DNA of 64,000 bases from Pocillopora verrucosa. Taxonomy: Eukaryota; Cnidaria; Anthozoa; Scleractinia; Pocilloporidae. The translations under genes and the position numbers were made by a program. Location of the stretch: NCBI RefSeq assembly GCF_036669915.1, contig NC_089312.1:13017805-13081804 (forward strand), given 5' to 3'. The notes beneath the pieces were generated by a model. That model did no database searches, had not been told where the DNA came from, and was given only the letters and a program-made list of their open reading frames with translations. Shown one piece after another: positions 35,568 to 46,164 of the stretch. Numbering within the stretch: the first letter of the stretch is position 1; every line of letters starts with the position of its first letter.

Positions 35568-37725
35568 ATGAAAGGTAAGTTTTCGAAATGTTATCGAGGT
35601 ATCATCTTAATATACTGTTTTTAGTTCTACCTTGATTCTGGTTCGGAAGTGGAAATCTGATACTAAAGGAAAGAAACTTGTTGATGCGAAAACACGACGT
35701 TTTGTGGAATTACTTGCCGGTCAAAAATTTATTAATCAAGATCAAGCATATTTTCCGTGGCGACGATCACACAAATTATAGACAAAGTCGACCAAGTATA
35801 TAAAATATAAAATAGACAGTTAATAATCTATTGGTATCTATTGACAACTTGCTTAATCGTTTCATCTACTCTTTTTTTATAGTTTGGCTTGCTTTTTTTC
35901 CCTTCTTGATAACAACGTGTACGGCAATAACTAAGAAGAGATGCCAGTTCGATACGAAAACGAAGACTAAACTGAACAAATTGCTTCCAATGCTGCTAGA
36001 GTTGAGCGTAGATGTATTCAAGACAAAAGAAACGATTGTAAGCATCTTTACTTAAGATCTCTGCAATTGATATTTCATTAAGGATCAATAATGGTGCAAT
36101 TTTCATCTCTCCCTTATGCATGATATTAGCAAACACAATAAGCCGAAGGAACCAATGAAAGATATCTTCAATATAATAAAAAAGGTTCTAACGCACCATG
36201 GAGTCATTTAAGTCTATCCAATGGAATCGAAAATAAGGAAAATCAAGTTCTCTTCCCGTTTGGATAGAGCAGCATTAAAGATTTTGGTGCTAAGGGCTGG
36301 GAGGCAAGTTAGGAATGGACGGGAAATCTTCTTCTTTGAGTTCTAGACTTCTAGAGGACTGGAGTACCACGAACGCGTTCTTCTTAACTGTTTAAAAAGG
36401 GTTGTAAAGGGACAGCCTTCGCTATTTCTACAAAAAGGGGATAAGTACCAAAGTGAAAAAAATTTTAAATTGACCATTTTTTGTAACATTTTACTGTCCT
36501 GCCTCAATTGTAGGAAAAAAGATGGGTAAATGACAACTTCCAGGTGGCTTCCGTAGAGTCAATAGTTACACCTATCCAACAATTACAAGCTACGAAGAAA
36601 ACTACGGTGAGAGACATATCATACTCATTTACTTCTTTGCCAGTGAAACGATGCTCACTTTCAGTCACCTGTTTCTTATTTGTGTAAACCATGTACCCTT
36701 TCCCTCGAGACTCGCCACTAACCAAATTCTGGTTTTGCATCATGAAATTTAGATCGACTTTTTTCTCCGAGGTTTTCATTTGAAACATTTCGTTTTTCTT
36801 CTTACATGGCGAGGGAAAAATCACAATAATATCGGAGACAGGGAATAAAAAACCGGAAAATGAAACAATGGTGAGACACAGATACGAAGTGATGGATGGT
36901 AGCATTTTTATCATTCTTAAATCTTCAGAACACATTAAGGGAAGGCAAACCCCGCAGACGGCTGATCTTCAGTCCCTGGTGCCTGGAGATATTGGGAAAA
37001 ATTTCATAGCGAGAGGCTATCCCCTTCCGGAGCTTGGCCTCTGTTCAACAATTCTAATTTCAGTGTTTTTCCTTTGCAGCCTCAAAGCACTTTAGAAGTG
37101 AACTACCGTATTTTGAAAGTGTTCCTGCCACTCATAAGAACGTTGAAAAGGCAACTCAGCGCTTTCTCAGTGGCTAGAGATGTAACGCATCAGCTTCAGG
37201 AAATTAGGTGGAAAGTTGAAAATACAATGATTTTTGTTCGGGCGATTCAAAATGCATTGAAGGTATGACAATTAAAATCTTGGTTAAAATTATGTATTAA
37301 GGAATTACTTGCAGATAGCGGGCCTGTCCACTCTGTGAAGATGAAGACTTGTCGAGCAAAATGTTCGCTCGGATTCCCGGTTTTCTGTTCTTGTAGTATG
37401 CTGTTTGCACGACTAAATCTTTCAGTGCTAAGAATATGAAGTTGCATTGAGTTTAATGTAAACCAAACTGTTTCCTTCTTTTTTGAAGCCTGGCCAGCCG
37501 CAAACATCAAGTCTTCGCCCCAGCACGACCGCTGTCAGTAACTCATCTCTCAACTCAGTTAATGGTGTTCCGATTGTTGTCCAGACCCCAACAACAGCTG
37601 CACCCTCGGCCATAACACTTTATGGAGTTGCTGTGAAAGCATCCGCTATGCTGGAAGATTTTTACACTGAAATTGTCGTAATGCAAGTGGACCTTGTGAA
37701 AGTAACAAAGATCTTGTGTCCTTAG
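35568..37725 (+). CDS. Gene A: secreted four-helix, class I helical-cytokine-like protein (five exons)
   Basis: Exons: 35,568-35,574, 35,883-36,037, 36,514-36,606, 37,080-37,262, 37,489-37,725; all introns are GT-AG with phases 1-0-0-0; 224 residues. Exon 1 gives ATGAAAG only. Residues 1-17 (MKVWLAFFPFLITTCTA) are a signal peptide. Residues 28-52 form an amphipathic first helix, exon 3 (55-85) is a linker, and exon 4 (86-146) carries two helices (LEVNYRILKVFLPLIRTLKR and a second after HQLQEI). Exon 5 has a Pro/Ser/Thr-rich loop and a last helix (about 190-222). The mature protein has only two cysteines, Cys23 and Cys223, placed to join the two ends as in EPO and TPO. An AATAAA overlaps the region right after the stop. 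The exon-to-helix map and phases match GH, EPO and IL-6 genes; sequence identity to them is not visible. Function as a ligand is inferred; another secreted helical bundle is possible. Confidence 0.72.
36504..36935 (-). other. Antisense 143-codon open frame across gene A exon 3
   Basis: The minus-strand frame has an internal Met (MLPSITSYLCLTIVSFSGFL) followed by a hydrophobic run resembling a signal peptide. It spans exon 3 and part of intron 3 of gene A on the other strand. No homologue is recognised. It could be chance, since a frame of this length is expected about once in a window of this size and composition. Confidence 0.15.
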
Positions 37726-37731
37726 AATAAA
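37726..37731 (+). terminator. Polyadenylation signal of gene A
   Basis: AATAAA immediately after the TAG stop, followed by an A-run. Confidence 0.5.
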
Positions 37732-37867
37732 AAAAAAACACAGGAGCCGATTACAGCTTATTGTAACAATTGTGGCATAATTCAATGAAAATCACAGAAG
37801 TATAGGACTTACAAGAATGCTGTATTGTTTGTTGATCTGTCTTTCGGACGGTAAAAATCCTACAATT

Positions 37868-38705
37868 ATAGGTAATCACATAATTTCGAGTGGAATTTGG
37901 AATAAATAGGCACGAGTAAATTTTTTCATAGACTAACAAAATTGCACGAGCCCTACGGGCCAAAAAATGTACAAGTGCCTTTTTTTCCAGATTGCGCGAG
38001 AAAACTCATGTGATTACGTATTAAAATGTACATGAAATAAATAAGAGATAGCTTATCATAATTATGCAGAAGCAAAGCGCGCATTAAGTGCAAAAATAAT
38101 TTATTTAAACCATGCAAGTGACATCGTGCGTTCGGTCAAAACAACCGCGAACGATCAAAACAATAATATACAATGATATTTTTACATCTTTAAGGCGCAA
38201 AAAAGTTCAAAGTCCGGCTAAACAGTTCAAGGAATTGTTCAGTCTGTGACCGAATCACTTTCGATGAAATGGAATCGTAGTTTGCGAGGTTTAACCACGG
38301 GTAGGATCGCTTGAGCAAAGTGTTAAGCTGGGTCGGCTCGTAATTTTTGATTTCCTTGGCAATTCCCTTCTTTCCAAACCGAAAACTAAAAAGCAGTGCT
38401 TTTTAAAGCTTTCTCGTTGTTAGAGCTGCTTTTCAGCCGCTTTATTGCTGTTGTGGTGGCGAAAGAAACACTACTTACAACGCCGGCCATTGTTTCGCTC
38501 GCAAATTTTCAGCGTATCCAAATGTAGTGACATCCAAAGTTCGCATTTGATTGGCTATCGGTGAGTTTCTTTGATTATTGACCAAGCAGAATGTCTGGTT
38601 TGTTACTTCTTTGCACTGAATTAACCCTCTTCTGCATTGAATTACCTGAAAACTGCTCTAATCTTAACCAATCAGAACTGAGTAATCTTTTCCTGTATAT
38701 AATTA
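37868..38705. mobile_element. Insertion present only in duplication copy 1, with a Crypton-like fragment
   Basis: The duplicated flanks (ATCCTACAATTATA before, GTGTAACATTTACTACG after) are nearly adjacent in the other copy, so about 0.8 kb entered here or was lost there. The block contains GTAATCACATAA at one end and TATATAATTAATA at the other. A minus-strand coding relic lies inside it (38,205-38,490). Confidence 0.5.
38205..38490 (-). pseudogene. Crypton-like (DUF3504-type) protein 5' fragment
   Basis: From an ATG at 38,490-38,488 the minus strand reads MAGVVSSVSFATTTAIKRLK and then KALKSTAF, a stop, and FSVWKEGIAKEIKNYEPTQL with one shift. The STAF.xSVW...KE(I)xNYEP layout resembles the N-terminal region of tyrosine-recombinase-derived Crypton/DUF3504 proteins found widely in corals. 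The catalytic recombinase domain is not present. This is an assignment from motif memory. Confidence 0.4.
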
Positions 38706-39285
38706 ATAGTGTAACATTTACTACGAAGCGTTGCGTTTCAATATATGTCGACGTCTGTGGCGAGGATCTCCACGAGGCTACAAACTGAGATATCTAGTGC
38801 CCTGGGGAAGTAAACTATGATATGGAATATTGCTCCACCGTTTGGCTATTCTGAACCTATTTAATAGCTTTTTTTTATGTATGATGCGTAGAATTGGAAT
38901 CAAGCCTTAGATACACAGCGTTTCGTGGTAATTTGTAATGAAGAATAAGTGACAATTCCGTCAACAAACATCCGAACGGTATATATACTGTAGTTTACTA
39001 AACTCACGATCAGTACATAACTCAAGATGGCACATGGTACTGAACTAACAATAATTCAAAGCATAGATCGTGTTAGACGTTTTGGTGTGTAGTATCGCTA
39101 CAGAAAATTGCAGAACGTTTTTAGGTTTTCGGGTTACCCAGCTCGTTTGGCTTTTAAGTGTTGTCGGTGAACCTTGACACCTTATTAACCCTTGTTAGTT
39201 GAAATGCAACGCTGATGAGGGCTGTAATGAGTTCGCACAGACAAATTTGGAAGTGTTTTTGTTCTCTTCTTTCTTGAGTTGAATG

Positions 39286-40305
39286 AGTAGATAAGGATGA
39301 AAACTTGAACGATTTACATCAAATATACAATCGTCAAAGCCGAGTTAACGAAAATTTACAACTGAGAAACAGTCCTGATTAAATTAGTCATGATTATAAA
39401 TTAATTTTAGTTTATGTTCTATTTATTTTGATGAAGAGTTTAATTTGTGCACTATCAGAAGCTCTGATGAGCTCAAATTGATATGTGTATGAGCAGATAC
39501 CTGGAAACTAGAAATGCTAACTTAGCTTGGTATTTTGTAGATAAGACTTCTGATTACCGATTTTCATCTGGCTTCTTATTTAAAGAAAAATGAAAAGCTG
39601 CTGAGAAGGGGGCCTTTTTGCTGGTCATCCTATTAACTTTGTCACCTTCTCCTTTCTTGTGTCGCTTTTGGTCATGCTGAAAAATACGTCTGTGCCCGCC
39701 AATCGTCTTCGGGATTTGCACGATGTTCGAGATTCTCTGCACTCCACCGCCATTGGCGAAGGTCCACTGGTTTTCTGGTTGTATCATTACGATGTTTGGC
39801 CTATCTGACATCCAGAACATCGACACGCACGGTAAGATGAGCAGGGCTCTCTTTTAAGTGGAAGATGTGGATATGTAACGAGGTGAAAATGTTGTTACAC
39901 ATGTTTTAAAGGAAATTTTAGCGCTTCTTTCAAGCAGGGAAGCATTGTTCAAATCATTAACATACAGGATAAAAAACAAGGGACCAAGATGAAGTTTTCG
40001 TGTTCTGTCTTAACTTTCTTATCAAGTGAATCCAATACGACCTCGACCGACTACGCCATTCGATTTTCACAAATTATTATAACTACATTAAATTTCAAGA
40101 ATACAAAACTGAATGCTCATGCATCACAGCTTGGACTGACAAGTATCCCCTCTCTCGATTGGGAGATGTTAACGCTTTAACATGTACCCCCTATGGTTGA
40201 GAACGGTACTGAGTCTGTTACTCCTCAGGATATTTCCACCTTGGGAACGTTATTACCTTAAGCACCATATAAGCCAGCCTCGATCAAAGTTACCGGTGAA
40301 GCATC
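39286..40305 (+). pseudogene. C': dead paralog of gene C, with start, acceptor and exon 3 lost
   Basis: Aligns with the 5' half of gene C through the duplication. The TATA box is changed (GTAGATAAG instead of GTATATAAG, near 39,288). About 30 bases around the 7-base exon 1 are absent, so the ATG and its donor are gone. The exon 2 acceptor CAG has become CTG (39,629-39,631). Exon 2 (39,632-39,830) keeps the leader-like FLVSLLVML and its GTAAGA donor but is frame-shifted downstream. Sequence corresponding to exon 3 is missing. It cannot make the protein. Confidence 0.78.
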
Positions 40306-40830
40306 TGTTGAAGGCCTAAATGTAATAAATTCCTAAATGTGGTAAGATTTTGTCCTAAATTTAATAAGCCTGCAATGCAATCGCTTAACTGCGATGTTAA
40401 AGTGACAGCTGTTGCGCTAAAGAATCCTCTGACCAGTATTAATGGATTATTGTGGGCTCGCTGATATTAATCAGCGTCTTTTTATTTGCTGATGATGTAG
40501 TTTGAGAAGTATTGGCTACAACCCTTATACTGATGTACTTTTGGCATCAAATTGACGGACATCAAAACAACGAGGAAGCTGACCAATACCTTTCTCTATA
40601 TCATTGGCTCAGACTCTTAAGTGCAACAGATTTTGACGATATACATGTGTGATCAGTGCTGAGGTTAAAACTTCCATGAGCCAAATTATACGGAAAAGGA
40701 AGTCCACCGACCTTAACGCTAGACAAATTCCGGGCTTGGGCCTAATTCCAATTCACCTTCCTATGTCCTGAAAGGAATGTCTTGAAGAAACTGAAGAAAT
40801 GGAGGCTTCACTGAGTATCTTTTCTTACAG

Positions 40831-41079
40831 GGCTCTCCCTCGAATGCAACAGCACTTGTGGGATCTGTGATAAGTGGAAACCATGTATCAGTAGTAATAT
40901 CCTTGCGTACCTCTCAGATCACTTCCCAGGACTCAACAGGACTCCTGAATTCTACCTCACTTACAATTCATGGCGTAGCATTTAGTGTGTCGTTGGTTTT
41001 GAATGGTCTTTATTAGAGCCTTCTTGAAGTGGATGTTGATTTCAAAATGATTCTGAAGACTAAGTGTAGCAAAGACTAA
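40831..41079 (+). pseudogene. E: isolated exon 5 of an A/B-type paralog, with one stop
   Basis: Preceded by a good acceptor (TTTTCTTACAG), it reads a Ser/Thr-rich loop (GSPSNATALVGSVISGN) and then SLTIHGVAFSVSLVLNGLY, a TAG at 41,014-41,016, and SLLEVDVDFKMILKTKC, ending KD at 41,079. It lines up with gene A (AITLYGVAVKASAMLEDFY... to KILCP) and with the IHG...SCY end of gene B, including the conserved last cysteine. Length 83 codons against 79 in A and B. Exons 1-4 were not found upstream, where the end of C' lies. Confidence 0.68.
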
Positions 41080-43540
41080 CAGCCTACAGTTACCATAGTC
41101 TTCGTAGCTGAGTTGTGGAGCGTAAATCCTCATGATAAGTCAGTTTATTAAGTATGGTTTTCTCCTCTAAGTAAATAAATTTACAGAATTGATATCTAAT
41201 GTTTTATTTGCAATGTAATAGGTCCAAATCTAGTAGATTGCAAATAACAAAAAAATTGAACCTAAAAGAGAAGCGTTATCTAAAGAATGTCGAATGGACA
41301 CAAAAATCCTTAATAATGTCTCGGCTCCAGCTGCGTTCGCAGTTTTTTTTTTATGAAAAAATTTCGGTTGTTAGGTTTTGAATATTGACAGCGATATCAA
41401 TAACAGGTCGGACAGTGGAAAGGTGTAAGGCTCAGATTAACAACATAGTATTACAAATTGCTTTCAATGGAGACCTGTGTCTGTCGTTAACAGGGTCTAC
41501 CTTCAGGTGGGAATGATCTGAATAGGGATAGGAAGGGACTATAAGTATTTTACCATATCGTGCATAGTGGGTACTATTTTTGAATCACAAACTGATGTAA
41601 TTTACATGTATATCATCGAGTTGTAAATCATTTGGCCTATTACATAAATATGGTATCGCAGTTTGAATGCTAATGTTAAAACTTTTTAAGGGCACAATGA
41701 AACGAAAGCGTTGTGTTCCTAGACTAACGTGATTTACAGTTATAGGCACACTTCTCTAGGCAAGTAAATTATACTTGTAACCCTTCCACTCTTAATTATT
41801 TACGTCTAAACTCATTTTTTTGTGTTGCTACAGAATCAGAGGTAAAACGATCGTTAATCTCATTCCTAAATTGGTCCCTTCTGTTCATGTCTAGACTTCC
41901 GCTCAGTCCAGCCGGCGGGAAATTAACATGAGAGAGACGAGAGATATCCGCAACTGAGTCAGCATTGAAGCCTTGTAATATTTCCTGCTATGGACAAATA
42001 TTTTCATCTGATTTTATTTATGACAACTTGTATTCAAAGAATTGATTCAATTCCTCTTTGTTACCAGTGTATGACTCTAGTTCAAAACATTCGCCCTTTT
42101 CATCAGCCCAAGCTAAATCCGATTAAGAATATGAGTCGAAGTCTGTTCCTTCGGGAATAATCGTTTGCTTCCGAAACAGAAGCTTTTTTTTTCATCAACA
42201 AACCGCCGCCGCGTTTTTTTTTTCCATATCACACACAATTGAATATACTGTTGTTCCAAAAACTCCTACATCGACTTCAACCACGTAAATCAGTTTTCTG
42301 TCATCTACTTACCGGAAAATTCCCCTCTGCCACTCAACTCCCCGACTTCGTCCTTGCCAAATAATAAAATTCCCCCTATCTATGCTTCCTTGTTTGCCTC
42401 ACGACATGTCAAGGGACATCAGCTGTAAAAATATTCCACGGGAGCTCCCCAGAGAAATAATTTGTTTCCTTCCGAACTGTTTCGTGGTCTTGAGTTTAAA
42501 CAAATATCACAGATTTGTCTTCAAAATGAAATCAATCTAAGAAAATAGCCTCTGTAAAAAGATCTTTGCAACACCGTTTACTGCTAATAACTGATAAGTG
42601 TTGTCCTATCTTTCTTTAAAGAAAGTGCTAAGATGACAGTCATACACTTTTACTTTGACATCCCAGGGAATCCTCTTTCTCTGGACGTTTAAATCGAGTT
42701 GAGTTCACGCCTCTGACAAAATAAATTTGAAATTTTCTTATTTTGGCCTTCAGCACTGAGATAGACAGGTGCATCGTTTTTCCTTGAAAAACATTTCCGA
42801 GAAAAGTTATGCATCTTGCGTGACAATGATAGACTTCCCAGTTCCCTTGGTGACGCAAATCTGGCGCATGTCCGATGAAACATACTCCTTTGTTTGAAGA
42901 TGTTGATCCTTTTGTAACAGCAGGAGCCTTTGACCGCAGTAGGATCAATTTCGCCCTAAACTATACCCTTATTTTTCAAAAAGATCATGGCTGTAGCTTC
43001 AAAATAAATTTACTTGCGTCTTTTGAAAGCCACTAACCTGTTGTATTTGGAGGGTTTAACAATTTTCATCTAACGCTCTATCTCTGAAGAGAATGTATTG
43101 TTTTTCTTGAAAGTTATCTTTTTTATCGTCCGATTTTTACCAAACAAGCCAACTAAAAGATTTTTTTCTCTATTTTCTATTTCATTGTTTTTTTTTGGTC
43201 CTGATGTAGTACGGCTACAACAAGAAGTGGCGATTGATTCTGGAAAATTAGAAATAACGGGAAATCTTCTTGTTGGAGCAGGTGGACGGCAAGAATATTC
43301 CCTATTCCGGTTTCCATACCAAATTCATAATTTAACTACAGAATTTAAATGATCTCATCACTAACCATGATTTTTTAACTAATTACTTCTTTAAAATTCC
43401 AGTTACTACTTTTAGTTTTAATTTCGTTTACTTCTATTGCTTGGTTTAACCATCCAGCCTAGTTGAACAAGTAAACACAAATTTTCGGTATTTTATTTTC
43501 ATTTGCGAAGTTGTAGTTTTTTTCCTGGTGATCACTGCAG
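41080..43540. other. Intergenic, no exon of the family found
   Basis: Contains open minus frames at 42,640-42,948 (102 codons) and 42,689-42,883 with no domain I recognise. Poly-T and poly-A runs occur near 41,340, 42,185 and 42,215. Confidence 0.3.
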
Positions 43541-44327
43541 TAAGTTTTCCCTTTGGCTGTATCTTCAGAGTAATGACCTGTTTTCTCGTTACACGTCCTT
43601 CCCAGACATGGCCATGCAAAAGGGACTTCATTCTGGCGAATGGAGAATCGTGCTCGGTAGCAGCACGATATTATATAGATTTCATAACTGTCAAGATGTC
43701 TGGATTTTCAATCGAAACACAATAATACACACTTTGATATTCGCGGTGATCCGTTTTTCAGTTTTTGTGCGATAGGTGGTGTTGCTCTAATTATGCTGAT
43801 TTGCCTCACAGAAAAGAAATTTGCAAACAGATCCCTATAAGGAAACCAATGTAGACTTCATCGTACATCTCGGAAGGTTCAATAGAAAAGCACATACGGT
43901 AAACACTTATGTAGCAGTTTCTCACTTACTTTTATGTCCTTCAGAATTACTTTGTATGTCAATAAACGCTACTGTCATTCTTAAAGATAGCCTACGATAT
44001 AATGGTTACGATAGTTTATTGGAGGCTGCTTTTCTAATGAACTTGATTAACTGAATAAGTAAACTTCGTCAAGATAGGTAGGTCAACATAAAAGGTATAG
44101 AGTTTATTGAGCCGATTTTAGATACTTTCTTCTATCAATTTTTAGGCTTAAGAAGATTTTCAGAGTAAATTGTCGCGTAATGAAAACCTTTATGTTACTG
44201 ATGAAAAATTGTATGAAACAAATGAACCGTCCCCAAGAAGCCGAAGGACTGGTTCCCCAACGAACTCGGGTTGTAAAGGAACACCAAGGCACTCACAAAT
44301 CATCGGCCATGAATCGCCAAAATCATC
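43541..44327 (+). pseudogene. D: B-like paralog, exons 2 to 4, probably dead
   Basis: Exon 2 follows an acceptor ending at 43,540 and reads, in frame, a hydrophobic leader (FGCIFRVMTCFLV) and then QTWPCKRD, matching HTWPCRRD of gene B. The donor expected after 43,698 is TC instead of GT, and the frame meets TAA at 43,723. Exon 3 is clean: 43,812-43,898, phase 0 at both ends, with PYKETNVDFIVHLGR against LYKASNTHLFGPPRK in B. Exon 4 (about 44,153-44,327) has CRVMKTFMLLMKNCMKQM against IRVVKAFISLTRNSTKQL in B and a GTAAGT donor, but is one base out of phase. No exon 1, TATA or exon 5 was found. Confidence 0.65.
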
Positions 44328-46049
44328 GTAAGTTTTGTTTCCTTGACACAAATTATGAGACGGTTCCTGCAGCAATCCTTTTTCTCATACTTAGGGTAGA
44401 TAAATTAGATCATTTTTACTTGCTTTTGTTCGATGATGGCGATATCAATCATCACTACCATCATCATCAGACCAAAATGAGGTCACTCATAAATAAAGGT
44501 CACTCATAAGTTTTTAAATTCCTTCTTTGAATCCAGAGTAAAATTTTTATTTTCAAAACAGATTTTAAAACTTATAGAATAAATACTTTTGATGTGACTT
44601 ACTGTTTTGCGTCTCCTCACAAATATCTGTAATGAGTATCAATCAAAGCAGTTTGCATCCTTTATTTATACCGTGTACTTGAAGAAAAAAAAAAAGCTTT
44701 AATATCTTCTAATTTACACTTCGATATCTGAACAACTAGGAGATCAAAACTACCAAGTTCAAGAAATGCTTTTGCTAATATAAATCAAAACCGTTAGTCT
44801 GCACTTCTTTAGAGCTTATGAATTGAGGAAAAAAGGATGAGTACCGCTCTACGATTTAGTTAATAAAAAAGATGGGAGCTAATGTTTGTGCTGGACATTG
44901 ATTCAACTAAATTTAACGCTGCTTTGAAGGCTGGCTTTTAGCGTCGTACTATCATTTCAAAACACAACGTTACAGAGGGTTTTGTTATGTGCTCTGCAGG
45001 GCTTAATTTGATTGACATCATCCCAATCGCGTGTCTGAATTCCGGGAAAGTTCTTAATTGTCTAGGCACGTCAAACGACTCGGAGTTCAACAACAACTGA
45101 CGCCTGCTGGGCTCTTCTAACTGTACTTTCTTAAAATAGCCTTCAAAAACATTACAGCAACATCACAACATCATGATGCAAGGAAGCTCTTCGTCGCTAT
45201 AAGTGTCAGATTTTTTAAAAAATGCGGGCATCTTTCCTTCACCATATGATTTTTCTTGTCTAACTTGACGAGGTTTTATGTTAAGGATTTGAAAACCGTT
45301 TGATTTTAACTGAGAGCGCTTTCCTTCAGGCCATAACGGTACATAACAGTATAGAGGAACTGGAATATTAATCTTTAGAATGGTCAAAGAATGTCACTTT
45401 CTTGGAAAATTTATGTTCATTCTATTGTTGATTTGATTTGCTATCCCTCTCTGCTCTTCCTTTGAGGCTATTAGAATAAAGGTTTCCATCTTAGATTTGA
45501 AACATTTATCGACCGTATTCATTCCGCAGGCAAAATCACAATCCTTTTCACAAAACTCTTATCACTAAGTTCACTTTCGTTCAAGTTATGCGTCACGCCT
45601 CACCACTCAAGTTATTTCATACTACTTTCTTCTCCAGATTAGTACTTTGAAGCCATAGCAAGTTGTTACATAACCCCATCCAGGAAAGATATTTTAAGAT
45701 TTCATTTTTTTTTTCAATTAAAAAAAGGTGATAACTGTAACAATATCAACGTTAAACTTTTGGTGTCATTACTAAAGGATTCTTTTGCAAATGCATGCCA
45801 CTTCATGCGCGGTAGGGTACTACTGCATTCACTATTCTGAATACGGAACAAGTCAAGGGGGAACACAACTATTTAAAAATTAACTTTATTACAAGGTGCA
45901 TTCTTACTCCATTACAAAAGAAATGCCTCTTACTGGAAGTTTGAAATGGATAAAAAAAAGCTGGTAATCAAGAGGTTTACCAGTTTTAAATAGAAACAAA
46001 GATATTCAAACTTCCTCTCTCAGCTTGTTAGCGCTCAAAGTAGGATACA
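44328..46049. other. Intergenic, with one unassigned minus-strand frame
   Basis: The minus frame 45,387-45,163 (74 codons) has a protein-like composition (PVPLYCYVPLWPEGKRSQ, then YGEGKMPAFFKKSDTYSDEE). It starts just after an in-frame stop, and no domain or splice partner is seen. Confidence 0.25.
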
Positions 46050-46074
46050 TGACTCAATTGTGTGGGTATAAAAG
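46050..46074 (+). promoter_or_regulatory. Core promoter of gene B: AP-1-type site and TATA box
   Basis: TGACTCA (46,050-46,056, a perfect AP-1 consensus) lies 10 bases before TATAAAAG (46,067-46,074), which is 98 bases before the ATG. Use of the AP-1 site is inferred. Confidence 0.6.
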
Positions 46075-46164
46075 GCCTGTAACCGAGCTGAAGATACTAT
46101 TCTTGTTCTCTCGTGAACCAATTCAGAACGACTTTAAACAGTTCAGTCTTGACCGTTCATAAGG

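Larger units (their letters stand above)
37560..40305. repeat. Segmental duplication, copy 1 (partner 58,085-62,260)
   Basis: Matching blocks occur in the same order. Examples: gene A exon 5 (37,560) and 58,085; TGTTTGTTGATC near 37,826 and 58,789; TATGTCGACGTCTGT near 38,742 and 58,870; TGCTCCACCGTTTG near 38,830 and 58,980; and CAAATATACAATCGTCAAAG near 39,322 and its counterpart near 61,087. The copies differ by several insertions of 0.4 to 1 kb. Collinearity ends near 40,305 and 62,260, inside what is intron 3 of gene C. Confidence 0.82.

Noticed and set aside
36868..37095. 75-residue plus frame ending at gene A exon 4
   Set aside because: It lies in intron 3 and is not in frame with the gene A splice chain.
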